Below, piece by piece: positions 1 to 6,628 of a stretch of DNA of 6,692 nucleotides (the first letter of the stretch is position 1; every line of letters starts with the position of its first letter). Made by a program: the position numbers and the translations under genes. The notes beneath the pieces are model-generated. The model ran no database searches and was not told where the DNA came from. It worked only from the letters and a program-made list of their open reading frames with translations. The stretch comes from Limnoglobus sp043757025 (GTDB lineage: Bacteria > Planctomycetota > Planctomycetia > Gemmatales > Gemmataceae): positions 1 to 6,692 of the forward strand of contig JAYVQG010000212.1 in NCBI GenBank assembly GCA_043757025.1, given 5' to 3'.

Positions 1-99
1 TAGTGGTCTTATTTGGCAAAACTGCAACCGGGTTTTGAACCGTGCCAAATTTTTAGTGGTCTTATTTGGCAAAACTGCAACCGGGTTTTGAACCGTGCC
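1..99. repeat. Two tandem copies of a 53-bp REP-like palindromic unit
   Basis: The first 46 bases of the unit are identical at 1-46 and 54-99, so the period is 53 bp. Within copy 1, ATTTGGCA (11-18) is the exact reverse complement of TGCCAAAT (43-50), with a second possible pairing of CAAAAC (17-22) with GTTTTG (32-37). The unit can therefore fold into a long imperfect stem-loop. Copy 2 keeps the inner pairing, but its outer right arm has changed to TGCCGCGA. The window begins exactly on the first base of a unit, so the array may continue to the left. The arrangement resembles extragenic palindromic repeats or the end of a small mobile element; no transposase is visible, so its nature is open. 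Confidence 0.85.
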
Positions 100-128
100 G
101 CGATTTTTTAACTTTAAGCGTTTGCGTA

Positions 129-142
129 TTTGGCTAGCCAAA
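129..142. repeat. 14-bp perfect palindrome
   Basis: TTTGGCTAGCCAAA is fully self-complementary. Its left part shares TATTTGGC with the 53-bp repeat upstream (copies at 10-17 and 63-70, here 127-134), so it may be a decayed third copy of the repeat arm. With no loop it is better seen as a DNA site or recombination scar than as an RNA hairpin. It could also be an operator, though nothing links it to a particular regulator. Confidence 0.55.
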
Positions 143-144
143 CA

Positions 145-164
145 CCACAGACGAACGTCTGTGG
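145..164. other. Hairpin with 9-bp perfect arms
   Basis: CCACAGACG (145-153) and CGTCTGTGG (156-164) are exact reverse complements separated by AA. An RNA would fold with about 8 pairs and a 4-base loop. No T-run follows on the + strand and no A-run precedes it that would serve the - strand, so it is not a classic intrinsic terminator. It may be a weak terminator of upstream transcription, an operator, or part of the repeat cluster before it. Confidence 0.5.
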
Positions 165-280
165 AGAGTTCGCATTTGCAGAACCGAATGAACGCCGAGA
201 GCAGCCTCTAAGAAAGCGGAATGGGATATGTTGCCTGATACGTGTCCGAATTGCGCTCTGCAACGTAACATACGGTTACA

Positions 281-309
281 GAACAGATTAAATGTTCGAA
301 ACTCTGTTC
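281..309. promoter_or_regulatory. Possible operator: three GAACA/TGTTC half-sites at 12-bp spacing
   Basis: GAACA (281-285), TGTTC (293-297) and TGTTC (305-309) start exactly 12 bases apart. The first two form an inverted repeat with a 7-base centre and the last two a direct repeat with a 7-base spacer. GAAC/GTTC half-sites are typical of LexA-type operators, but the spacings here do not fit the GAAC-N4-GTTC form of Gram-positive bacteria or the GTTC-N7-GTTC form of alphaproteobacteria. Another winged-helix or helix-turn-helix regulator is equally possible. The position, about 130 bases before the first gene, is reasonable for a control site. Confidence 0.3.
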
Positions 310-435
310 AAGCTAAAAATCGGAGATGGTCCGTAAGAAAATCTCGGCATCAAACTCGTGTTAGATGTGGTAAGTAACGCAGATATCGATACAATGCGTT
401 TACGAGTAATAAACTGACACCACTAGCAGAAACCC

Positions 436-1374
436 ATGTCGTTACCTGTGCCAAAACCAACGCGGTCGTTCTTTGAACGTTATCGCATGATTGCGATTGC
501 TGGTTTCATCACCGCTGCCGTAATCGCGTGGGTTTATTGGCAAAACTGGGCGAGTATGTGGGTCAAATGGGATCGCGATCCGCGTTACTCGCACGGCTAC
601 TTCGTGCCTTTGTTTGCCGGATATTTGTTGTGGTCGCGTCGCGTGCATTTGCAATCAGGTCACCGACGATCTCACGTTTACGGGCTGTTGCTCGTCGTTT
701 TCGGGTTGGCGATTCGTGCGGGTGGAGTGCTAATTTACAACGATTGGATCACGGCGTTATCGCTCTTACCCGTACTGCTCGGCATGGCGATTCTTGCCTA
801 CGGTGCTAGTGGTTTTCGTTGGGCTTGGCCTGCGGTCGCATTTCTCGTTTTCATGGTCCCGTTACCGTATCGATTTGAAATTGCACTCACCCACCCACTG
901 CAAGGCGTCGCGACGGCGGTCAGTACTTACCTACTTCAAACCGCCGGATTCGTTGCGGTTGCTGAGGGTAACACCATCCGCATGGGTGATGGCGTCCGTC
1001 TCGGCGTCGTCGAGGCGTGTAGCGGATTGAGTATGGTAATGATTTTCCTTGCACTAACGACCGCTGTGGCAATTCTCATGAAAAGACCCTGGTACGAAAG
1101 GGTCGTCGTTCTTGCGAGCACGATTCCGGTTGCACTTCTCGCCAACATCATCCGGATCACATCAACGGGAATACTCCACAAGTTGGTTAGTCGCGAGTTT
1201 GCCGACCGTGTCTTTCACGACTTTGCCGGATGGCTGATGATGCCACTAGCACTCGCGATGCTTTGGATCATCATGAAGATCGTTTCCCGATTGATCCTCG
1301 ATATCGAGCCGGAACGTGCGATCGGATCGGTGGCTAAAATACCCACGCGCACTGCTGGATTGAGCGGCAAATAA
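436..1374 (+). CDS. xrt: Exosortase / archaeosortase-family transpeptidase, multi-pass membrane protein
   Basis: Exosortases are inner-membrane cysteine transpeptidase-like enzymes that recognise and cleave C-terminal PEP-CTERM-type sorting tails of exported proteins. All family landmarks are visible in this 312-residue protein. R-Y-S-H-G lies at residues 50-54. P-L-P-Y follows a hydrophobic stretch near 141. The E-A-C-S-G box places the nucleophile at Cys195, A-N-I-I-R-I supplies Arg240, and F-H-D-F-A-G-W supplies His261. About eight hydrophobic segments can be read, roughly 18-36, 54-68, 81-100, 104-122, 128-146, 196-215, 222-240 and 264-288. The length fits the single-domain enzyme, with EpsI as a separate gene rather than a C-terminal fusion. 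The ATG at 436 is preceded by an in-frame TAG at 424-426, which rules out a start further upstream; no clear Shine-Dalgarno is present. The subclass letter cannot be assigned from sequence alone. It is the first gene of the operon. Confidence 0.93.
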   Translation: MSLPVPKPTRSFFERYRMIAIAGFITAAVIAWVYWQNWASMWVKWDRDPRYSHGYFVPLFAGYLLWSRRVHLQSGHRRSHVYGLLLVVFGLAIRAGGVLIYNDWITALSLLPVLLGMAILAYGASGFRWAWPAVAFLVFMVPLPYRFEIALTHPLQGVATAVSTYLLQTAGFVAVAEGNTIRMGDGVRLGVVEACSGLSMVMIFLALTTAVAILMKRPWYERVVVLASTIPVALLANIIRITSTGILHKLVSREFADRVFHDFAGWLMMPLALAMLWIIMKIVSRLILDIEPERAIGSVAKIPTRTAGLSGK

Positions 1375-1376
1375 AC

Positions 1377-1380
1377 GGAG
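1377..1380 (+). promoter_or_regulatory. Ribosome binding site of the EpsI-family gene
   Basis: GGAG ends 6 bases before the ATG at 1387 and lies in the 12-base gap after the exosortase stop. It is the only clear Shine-Dalgarno in the operon and fixes the EpsI start. The first gene lacks such a site, and the third has only a weak GAGAGA (2043-2048). Confidence 0.65.
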
Positions 1381-1386
1381 TACGTA

Positions 1387-2022
1387 ATGCGAATCACACT
1401 GTGGATTTCGGCATGGCTTCTTGCCATTTCATTCGGCTTCGGCGAAGGCCTGTGGACGGGTCGCTGGGCGCATTCGGATGTGCTCGACGTGGCCGCAAAA
1501 CAATTGGGGAAACTGCCAAAAACCATCGGCGAGTGGGAGAGCACGGATCGCGAATTGAGTCGCGAGGAGGTGGTGATGGCGGAGTTGTCGGGGCACGTGA
1601 TGCGTACATACACGCGAAAAGAAACGAATCAGGTCGTCTCGGTACTTCTCGTTTGCGGCAAGCCGGGTCCGATATCGGTTCATACCCCCGATATTTGCTT
1701 CAAGGGTATCGGGTTTCAAATGACTACCGAACCGGTAGTTTTGCCTTATGAAGAATTGACCGCTCGGTTCTGGACGACGCGGTTTGAAAAAGGCAATTCC
1801 CCCGTCGAACAATACACGGTTCTGTGGGGGTGGACGACCGACGGAACGTGGGTTGCAGCCAATAACCCGCGGATCGAGTTTGCTACGCAGAATGTTTTAC
1901 ACAAGCTGTATGTCATTCGCCCACTCGGCACCAAAGACACCGCCCCGAAAGACGATGCCCCGCTCAATGAATTCCTCTCGGTATTTATGCCGAGCGTCAA
2001 TCTTGCACTCTTCACCCAGTAA
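1387..2022 (+). CDS. epsI: EpsI-family exosortase-associated protein (DUF3485)
   Basis: EpsI-family proteins are encoded beside, or fused to, exosortases in exopolysaccharide and sorting loci. Their exact biochemical role is not settled; they are generally thought to act at the outer face of the inner membrane. This 211-residue protein has an N-terminal hydrophobic segment (about residues 4-22) usable as a signal anchor. It continues with the family's L-P-x-x-I-G-x-W opening (about 37-44) and then the H-T-P-D-I-C-F motif with His99 and Cys104, the counterpart of the H-S-P-E-x-C-Y box typical of the family. A tryptophan-rich V-L-W-G-W-T strand follows near 144. The length agrees with free-standing members. 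A GGAG site sets the start. The gene begins 12 bases after the exosortase stop, so co-translation and a joint function are likely. The name rests on motif recognition and context rather than a profile search. Confidence 0.87.
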   Translation: MRITLWISAWLLAISFGFGEGLWTGRWAHSDVLDVAAKQLGKLPKTIGEWESTDRELSREEVVMAELSGHVMRTYTRKETNQVVSVLLVCGKPGPISVHTPDICFKGIGFQMTTEPVVLPYEELTARFWTTRFEKGNSPVEQYTVLWGWTTDGTWVAANNPRIEFATQNVLHKLYVIRPLGTKDTAPKDDAPLNEFLSVFMPSVNLALFTQ

Positions 2023-2056
2023 GCATTTTGCAGATAGCTATCGAGAGAACTGAGCC

Positions 2057-5000
2057 ATGCGAATCCAGAAGCGATTGAATTTCAAGCTCGGTTTGAGCCT
2101 CATTTTCGGTATGGCGGCTCTTGCAGTCGGCGTCCACTTCCTGCATGCGTATCAACTCCGTCGTACGTCGCGAGGGTTGTACTCGGAAGCGATACAACTC
2201 GAAGAGGCAGGTAAACAAAAGTTGGCACTTGAGTTTTACGAACACTATATTTTGTTGAATCCTTCCAACGATGAAGCACGCATTCGCTATGCATTATTGC
2301 TTCACAAGATGTCAGTAAGCCCACAAGATCGTTTCCGTGCGTACACGAAACTGAGCGATGCGGCACGACGTTCGCCTCGCGAAGGGGAATTGTGCCGCGC
2401 GCTCGTGCCGTTGTGTCTAGATCTAAAACGCTACAAAGAGGCACGAGATTATCTCGTTGAGATGCGACAACTGGGGATCGATGACCCCGAAATGCCTCGC
2501 CAACAAGCGGAAGTTGAAATCGGAGAAAAGAAACTCGATGCTGCCGACATGTGGTTTCAAAAAGCGGTGACTGCGGCACCGACTGACGCGAAATTGTCGC
2601 TACAATTCGCCACCTTCCTGCGCATACAGCAAGGGAAACCAGATCTGGCAGACAGTGAGATTTTCCGACTCGTCAAGATAGGCGGAGATCTTGCTAAGGT
2701 CCGGATTGGGGCGGCACAATACTTCATGCGTTGGGGTGACATCGACAAAGCGGCCACCGTTTTGACATCCACTTCTGACGAGCCTTGGGCAAAAAACAAT
2801 GAAGTCCTTTTATTGATCATCGACGTGGCAATGGATCGCAATCAACGTGATGTGGCCCAACGAAATGTGGACATCGGCCTGAAGGAGTATCCTGCCGATT
2901 ATCGCTTCTCGCTGAAGGCGGTTCAGTTAGCGATGCTCGATGGGAACCGCGAACGTGCGTTGATATTGATCCAGCCATTGACGAGCAAGCCGCCCAAACA
3001 GATGGAAGATCTCTGGCAGCTCGTCAATTTCATGATCGACCTCGGTCAAACCGAACAATCCGAAACGCTGCTATCGCAACTCGGCGACAAAGGTAGCAGC
3101 TGGATTGGCGACTATCTACAAGGTCGGATCCGCTTCCAGAAAGCCGATTGGAATGCCGCTCGCGTCCGTCTCGATCGCGTGATCCAATCGACGCAAACAC
3201 CGCCGCCACTGGTCGTGCGGATGACGTATCTCATGCAGGCCGAATGCTTCGGTAGGCTCGGGAATCCCGATCAGCAGGCCAATGCGTGTCGGGCGGCGCT
3301 CCAGATCGAAGATGGCTGGCATCCAGCACGAAAAATGCTTGCTTCTACTCTGGTAACACTCGGCCAATTCGACGAGGCCCAGCGGCAATATCGCCGGCTT
3401 CCCGCCAACGATGCCGATGCGCAAACTGAACTCTTCCGATTGTCAATTCGGAAAAATTACCGCCTTTCTGCACCCGAACGAAACTGGAAATCAGCTGAGG
3501 AACTGCTGGCGAATCTTACGCAAAACGCAAAGGTGGATACGAGCATAATGCGACTCGAATTGCTTACTGCTCAAGATAAAAAAGAGGAAGCCCGAAAGCT
3601 CGTCGATGAAATCCGCACCAAAGACCCAAAGCAAGTGGCCCCTTGGGTCTATTTGATCGACACGGCTTCGCAAACCGGTGACGCGGCACGGTTAGTGGCG
3701 ACGATCGCTGATGCCGAACGTGTTATTGGCCCTCGCGCCGATTGGTCGGTGGCACGCATCCGCTATCAGCAAAATATGGCCGGTGCCGATCTGCCCGCAC
3801 GCTTGCTGAAAACCGAGGCTGAAGAGTTGGCCAAACTCGCCGTTTCCGAACGCGAACGATTACTTGCGGGTTTACGCGATCGGTATCTACAGGTCGGTGA
3901 TGCGTTATCGACCGAGCGTGTGTGCCGACAGCTTGCGGACCTTCGACCGAATGACACGGAGACCCGATTTCGGTTGTTCGAACTGGCCGCCAGCCGCGAC
4001 GATATGCCTGCCTGTCGGAATTTGATTGCAGACCTCACACGAATCGAAGGAAACGGTGGTGCGTTGTCCGCGTATGCGGAAGCCGATCTGTTGCTCATCA
4101 AAGCCCGGAAAGGTGATCGTACTGTCATCCCGCTTGCACGCCGCTTCATAACCGTGGCCATTGCCTCGCGACCATTCTGGCTGCCTGCTAAAATCCTCGA
4201 TGCCGAGCTTTACGAACTCGATGGGCAGACAGCCAAAGCCCTCGAACGGTACGAGGCACTCGCGGAATCGGGGCAAGTGCCGATCGAAACGATACGCAAA
4301 ATCGTTCAGTTAATGACAAAAGCAGGTCGGTACGTCGATGCGCGGACACTGCTGAGCAAAATTCCCGAACAGACGATCGCGAAGGGTGGGCTGAAAGGCG
4401 CTACCGTTGCGTTGTCGTTGCTGACCTCTCAAGGCGAGGCAGCGGGTGCGGCCGAGAATCGTCGCCGGGCTTTGGACGAAGCCCGTAAAACCGTGGGGCC
4501 GAATTCGACCGATCCCAAAGAGTATCTCTGGCTCGGGGAAATGGCTTTGTTAGCCGGCGAAGCGGGCGAAGCCGAAACGGCGTTTCGCAAAGCACGCGAC
4601 CTAAACGCCGCCGCCCCCGAACCGTGGCTCGCGCTGGTGGTGTTATATGCTAAAACCGATCCGAAAAAGGCAACGGCGGAACTGATGGCTGCGAAAGCGA
4701 AACTCCCCGAAGCACAACTTCACTCGTTAATGGCGGCGGGTTACGAAGTCCTCGGTCGCCTGAAAGAGGCTTCCGAGGAATATGTTGCAGTTCTCGCTGC
4801 AAGGCCGAACGATCCGTACGCCATACGAGCCGTTGCTGGATTCCAGCTACGCACTGGCGAGTGGGCGAAAGCCGAAGCGTCGCTTCGGAAACTTCTGACG
4901 ATCTCAAAAAACGACGAGACTGTAGTATGGGCACGCCGTTCGCTCGCCATCACGCTCGCACGCCTAGGCGGATTTACCCGCTTCCAGGAAGCGGAAACCT

Positions 5001-6214
5001 TGCTCGCCGAAAATGCCAGCCGCAACGAATCCACCTCTGCGGACCGCTCCGTCCGCGCCATGATTCTCGCGTTCCAACCGGGATACCGACGGGAAGCCAT
5101 TCAACTTCTCGAAACCGAAACCACTAACAACGCTGCGATGCCGCCCGATTTGCGGTACCTCTTGGCGCAACTCTACGAACGAGATGGGCGTTGGCAGTTG
5201 GCGCAGGCGGAACTTTCGGCCATCCTGAAAACCCACGAGCGGAATCCCGTTTACCTGGCGCATTACACGCGATTGTTATTGTCGCACGGCGACGCCAATT
5301 CGGTGGAACCGCTGATCGAACGACTGGTCGCGATTACCGGCGAATCGGCGATTGCGATGGAACTGCGTGCGCGATACGCAGTAAAAAACGGACGCGCCGA
5401 AGAAGCCACCAAACGCATAGTCGCGTTTGCGGCTACGCAAAATCTCGAGACGCAACTCGGTTCCGCTCGGCTTCTCGAAGAGTTGAACGCGAAAGAAGCT
5501 GAGCAACTGTACCGCGATTATGCGAAGAAATCGCCCGATCCGCGTGCGATCCTGCTATTGGCGGGGTATCTCGCGCGGCACGATCGACTGAGTGATGCTC
5601 TGAGCATCTGCGATGGGGCATGGAAAACCTGCCCTCACGAAGCCGTGGCACAAACGTGCATCGCATCGATCCGCTCTGGTAAACCGACACCGGATGACGT
5701 GCAGCGCGTCGAACGTGGGCTGGCGGCTGCGAAAGAATCGTTGTCGATAACGATCCAGCAAGCCGATTGGAAACAGTATCGCGAACAGTACGCCGAGGCG
5801 ATCGCGATCTACCGTGCGATCTTGGCACGCGAGCCAAAACAGGTGGTGGTACTGAATAATCTCGCGTTCCTGATTGCCGTCAAAGACGGCCAAACTGAGG
5901 AAGCGTTAAGGCTGATCGATGCCGCACTTGCGGTCACTGGCCCCCATGCTGAGTTTCTCGATACCCGTGCCGTCATCCTCACGCGGGCCAACCGGGCCGA
6001 TGAAGCGATCGCCGACCTCCAACGTTCCATTGCCGATGCCCCTTCGGCTGTGAAGCAGTTTCACCTAACTCAGGCATATCTCAAGGCGAATCGGATGCAG
6101 GGTGCCGTCGATACTTATCGCAGGGCGGTCGAACAGGTTATCAAACCCGACGATTTCCACCCGCTCGAACGACCCGAACTCGACCGCGTTGCCAAAGCGG
6201 TGAAGTGGAAATGA
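2057..6214 (+). CDS. Giant membrane-anchored tetratricopeptide (TPR) repeat protein of the exosortase operon
   Basis: TPR helices build superhelical scaffolds for protein-protein contacts. This 1385-residue protein starts with a basic stretch (R2, K5, R6, K10) and one hydrophobic segment (about 11-29), followed by repeats almost to the end. Clear TPR units lie near 39-69, 820-852, 885-918, 1031-1063, 1240-1295 and 1297-1328; the middle (about 140-810) is the same alpha-helical pattern in diverged form. The last 130 residues, with L-N-N-L-A, L-D-T-R-A and D-E-A-I-A-D-L, are the best conserved. Exosortase loci often carry a TPR lipoprotein called PrsT. This one is similar in idea but longer, and has no lipobox cysteine after the hydrophobic segment, so it is anchored by the segment itself or secreted after cleavage. 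It starts 34 bases after the EpsI-family gene with a weak GAGAGA site. It may gather export, polysaccharide or sorting partners; that role is inferred. Side of the membrane is uncertain, since arginines also follow the segment (R35, R36, R39). Confidence 0.92.
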   Translation: MRIQKRLNFKLGLSLIFGMAALAVGVHFLHAYQLRRTSRGLYSEAIQLEEAGKQKLALEFYEHYILLNPSNDEARIRYALLLHKMSVSPQDRFRAYTKLSDAARRSPREGELCRALVPLCLDLKRYKEARDYLVEMRQLGIDDPEMPRQQAEVEIGEKKLDAADMWFQKAVTAAPTDAKLSLQFATFLRIQQGKPDLADSEIFRLVKIGGDLAKVRIGAAQYFMRWGDIDKAATVLTSTSDEPWAKNNEVLLLIIDVAMDRNQRDVAQRNVDIGLKEYPADYRFSLKAVQLAMLDGNRERALILIQPLTSKPPKQMEDLWQLVNFMIDLGQTEQSETLLSQLGDKGSSWIGDYLQGRIRFQKADWNAARVRLDRVIQSTQTPPPLVVRMTYLMQAECFGRLGNPDQQANACRAALQIEDGWHPARKMLASTLVTLGQFDEAQRQYRRLPANDADAQTELFRLSIRKNYRLSAPERNWKSAEELLANLTQNAKVDTSIMRLELLTAQDKKEEARKLVDEIRTKDPKQVAPWVYLIDTASQTGDAARLVATIADAERVIGPRADWSVARIRYQQNMAGADLPARLLKTEAEELAKLAVSERERLLAGLRDRYLQVGDALSTERVCRQLADLRPNDTETRFRLFELAASRDDMPACRNLIADLTRIEGNGGALSAYAEADLLLIKARKGDRTVIPLARRFITVAIASRPFWLPAKILDAELYELDGQTAKALERYEALAESGQVPIETIRKIVQLMTKAGRYVDARTLLSKIPEQTIAKGGLKGATVALSLLTSQGEAAGAAENRRRALDEARKTVGPNSTDPKEYLWLGEMALLAGEAGEAETAFRKARDLNAAAPEPWLALVVLYAKTDPKKATAELMAAKAKLPEAQLHSLMAAGYEVLGRLKEASEEYVAVLAARPNDPYAIRAVAGFQLRTGEWAKAEASLRKLLTISKNDETVVWARRSLAITLARLGGFTRFQEAETLLAENASRNESTSADRSVRAMILAFQPGYRREAIQLLETETTNNAAMPPDLRYLLAQLYERDGRWQLAQAELSAILKTHERNPVYLAHYTRLLLSHGDANSVEPLIERLVAITGESAIAMELRARYAVKNGRAEEATKRIVAFAATQNLETQLGSARLLEELNAKEAEQLYRDYAKKSPDPRAILLLAGYLARHDRLSDALSICDGAWKTCPHEAVAQTCIASIRSGKPTPDDVQRVERGLAAAKESLSITIQQADWKQYREQYAEAIAIYRAILAREPKQVVVLNNLAFLIAVKDGQTEEALRLIDAALAVTGPHAEFLDTRAVILTRANRADEAIADLQRSIADAPSAVKQFHLTQAYLKANRMQGAVDTYRRAVEQVIKPDDFHPLERPELDRVAKAVKWK

Positions 6215-6260
6215 GTGAAACGACTGTGCGATATCGACGTAAGTCGGAATTGCGGAGGTT

Positions 6261-6307
6261 CCAAAACCGGTTTTTGGGGTGTTTTTTCGGTTTTTGAGTC
6301 CCAAAAA
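6261..6307 (+). terminator. Possible weak operon terminator, A/T-rich inverted repeats with T-runs
   Basis: AAAACCGGTTTT (6263-6274) is a perfect 12-bp palindrome, followed by GGGG and then a run of six T (6282-6287). Alternatively TTTTTGGG (6271-6278) pairs with CCCAAAAA (6300-6307) over 8 bp. The location about 50 bases after the TPR stop and the T-run suit a transcription end for the operon. The stems are A/T-rich and mutually exclusive, so efficiency is doubtful. Confidence 0.35.
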
Positions 6308-6314
6308 GTCGCCT

Positions 6315-6369
6315 TTTCGATCGCGAAATACGGATGCGTATCCCGCATCTCGAACCCATATTGTGGGTT
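6315..6369. other. Row of three short hairpins
   Basis: Three back-to-back stem-loops can be read. TTTCG/CGAAA (6315-6319, 6324-6328) has a 4-base loop; GATGCG/CGCATC (6333-6338, 6344-6349) a 5-base loop; AACCCA/TGGGTT (6353-6358, 6364-6369) a 5-base loop. The last two are each 17 bases long with 3 bases between them. Such regular serial folding suggests a structured 3' untranslated region or a small RNA, or a conserved extragenic repeat. No promoter for a separate RNA was identified. Confidence 0.4.
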
Positions 6370-6406
6370 ACGCCGATTGCCATCGTTTCAAAAACCGGCG
6401 CAAATA

Positions 6407-6532
6407 TCGACCGACCACGACACAAAATCGACCGACCACGACACAAAATCGACCGACCACGACACAAAATCGACCGACCACGACATTCTCACGACACTTG
6501 GAGACACTTTCACGACACTTCGAGACACCTTG
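6407..6532. repeat. 21-bp tandem repeat (minisatellite) in register with the DNA helix
   Basis: Three identical 21-bp units start at 6407, 6428 and 6449. A fourth at 6470 keeps its first 16 bases, and two diverged units at 6491 and 6512 differ from each other at only a few positions. Every unit keeps CGAC near its start and GACA in its second half, followed by an A- or T-rich tract (AAAA in units 1-3). As a result GAC begins at 6409, 6419, 6430, 6440, 6451, 6461, 6472, 6482, 6493, 6503, 6514 and 6524, alternating 10 and 11 bases apart, the helical pitch of B-DNA. The array is open in several frames only because its period is a multiple of three. Confidence 0.9.
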
Positions 6533-6628
6533 CAAAAGTCGACTTACGTCGGATCGTCTTGGATTTTTTGACTTATGGTGTTCGTATGGGTGTCGGATTT
6601 CACCCTGCGCGTGCGCGAAAGTCAAGGA

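Larger units (their letters stand above)
100..435. other. Non-coding leader upstream of the exosortase operon
   Basis: No convincing reading frame was found here on either strand. The stretch holds two palindromes (129-142 and 145-164) and a cluster of GAACA/TGTTC half-sites (281-309), annotated separately. A TACAAT hexamer at 390-395, 40 bases before the first start codon, fits a sigma-70 -10 box. No good -35 hexamer stands 16-18 bases upstream, so a promoter there is only a guess. The operon promoter is probably somewhere in this leader, because no gene lies further upstream in the window. Confidence 0.5.
6235..6551. repeat. Segment bracketed by a 12-bp inverted repeat, possible MITE-like element
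   Basis: CGACGTAAGTCG (6235-6246) and CGACTTACGTCG (6540-6551) are exact reverse complements. Identity resumes in TTGC four bases further inward on both sides, giving 16 matches over 20 bases. Each arm is itself CGAC-N4-GTCG. The bracketed 317 bp contains the A/T-rich inverted repeats, three hairpins and the minisatellite, and starts only 20 bases after the TPR stop. No transposase or clear target-site duplication is visible, so a non-autonomous element is only one reading. Confidence 0.4.

Noticed and set aside
14..26. TGGCA...TGCAA resembling a sigma-54 promoter, of interest because some exosortase loci use RpoN
   Set aside because: The GG and GC elements are 9 bases apart instead of the required 12, and the match is part of the 53-bp repeat. 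A similar TGGG...TTGC at about 222-234 is also 2 bases short.
390..395. TACAAT as the -10 box of the operon promoter
   Set aside because: No acceptable -35 hexamer at 16-18 bases and no extended -10; kept only as a remark in the leader entry.
3766..4161. Long antisense frames inside the TPR gene, for example 131 codons here
   Set aside because: They are shadows of the coding frame, with serine/arginine-rich translations, no motifs and no start context.
6211..6297. 28-codon reading frame whose ATG overlaps the TPR stop as ATGA
   Set aside because: The overlap is attractive for translational coupling, but there is no Shine-Dalgarno, the peptide is very basic with no recognisable motif, and it runs into the A/T-rich inverted repeats.
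6407..6532. CRISPR array
   Set aside because: Units are directly adjacent 21-bp copies with no unique spacers, and no cas gene is present.
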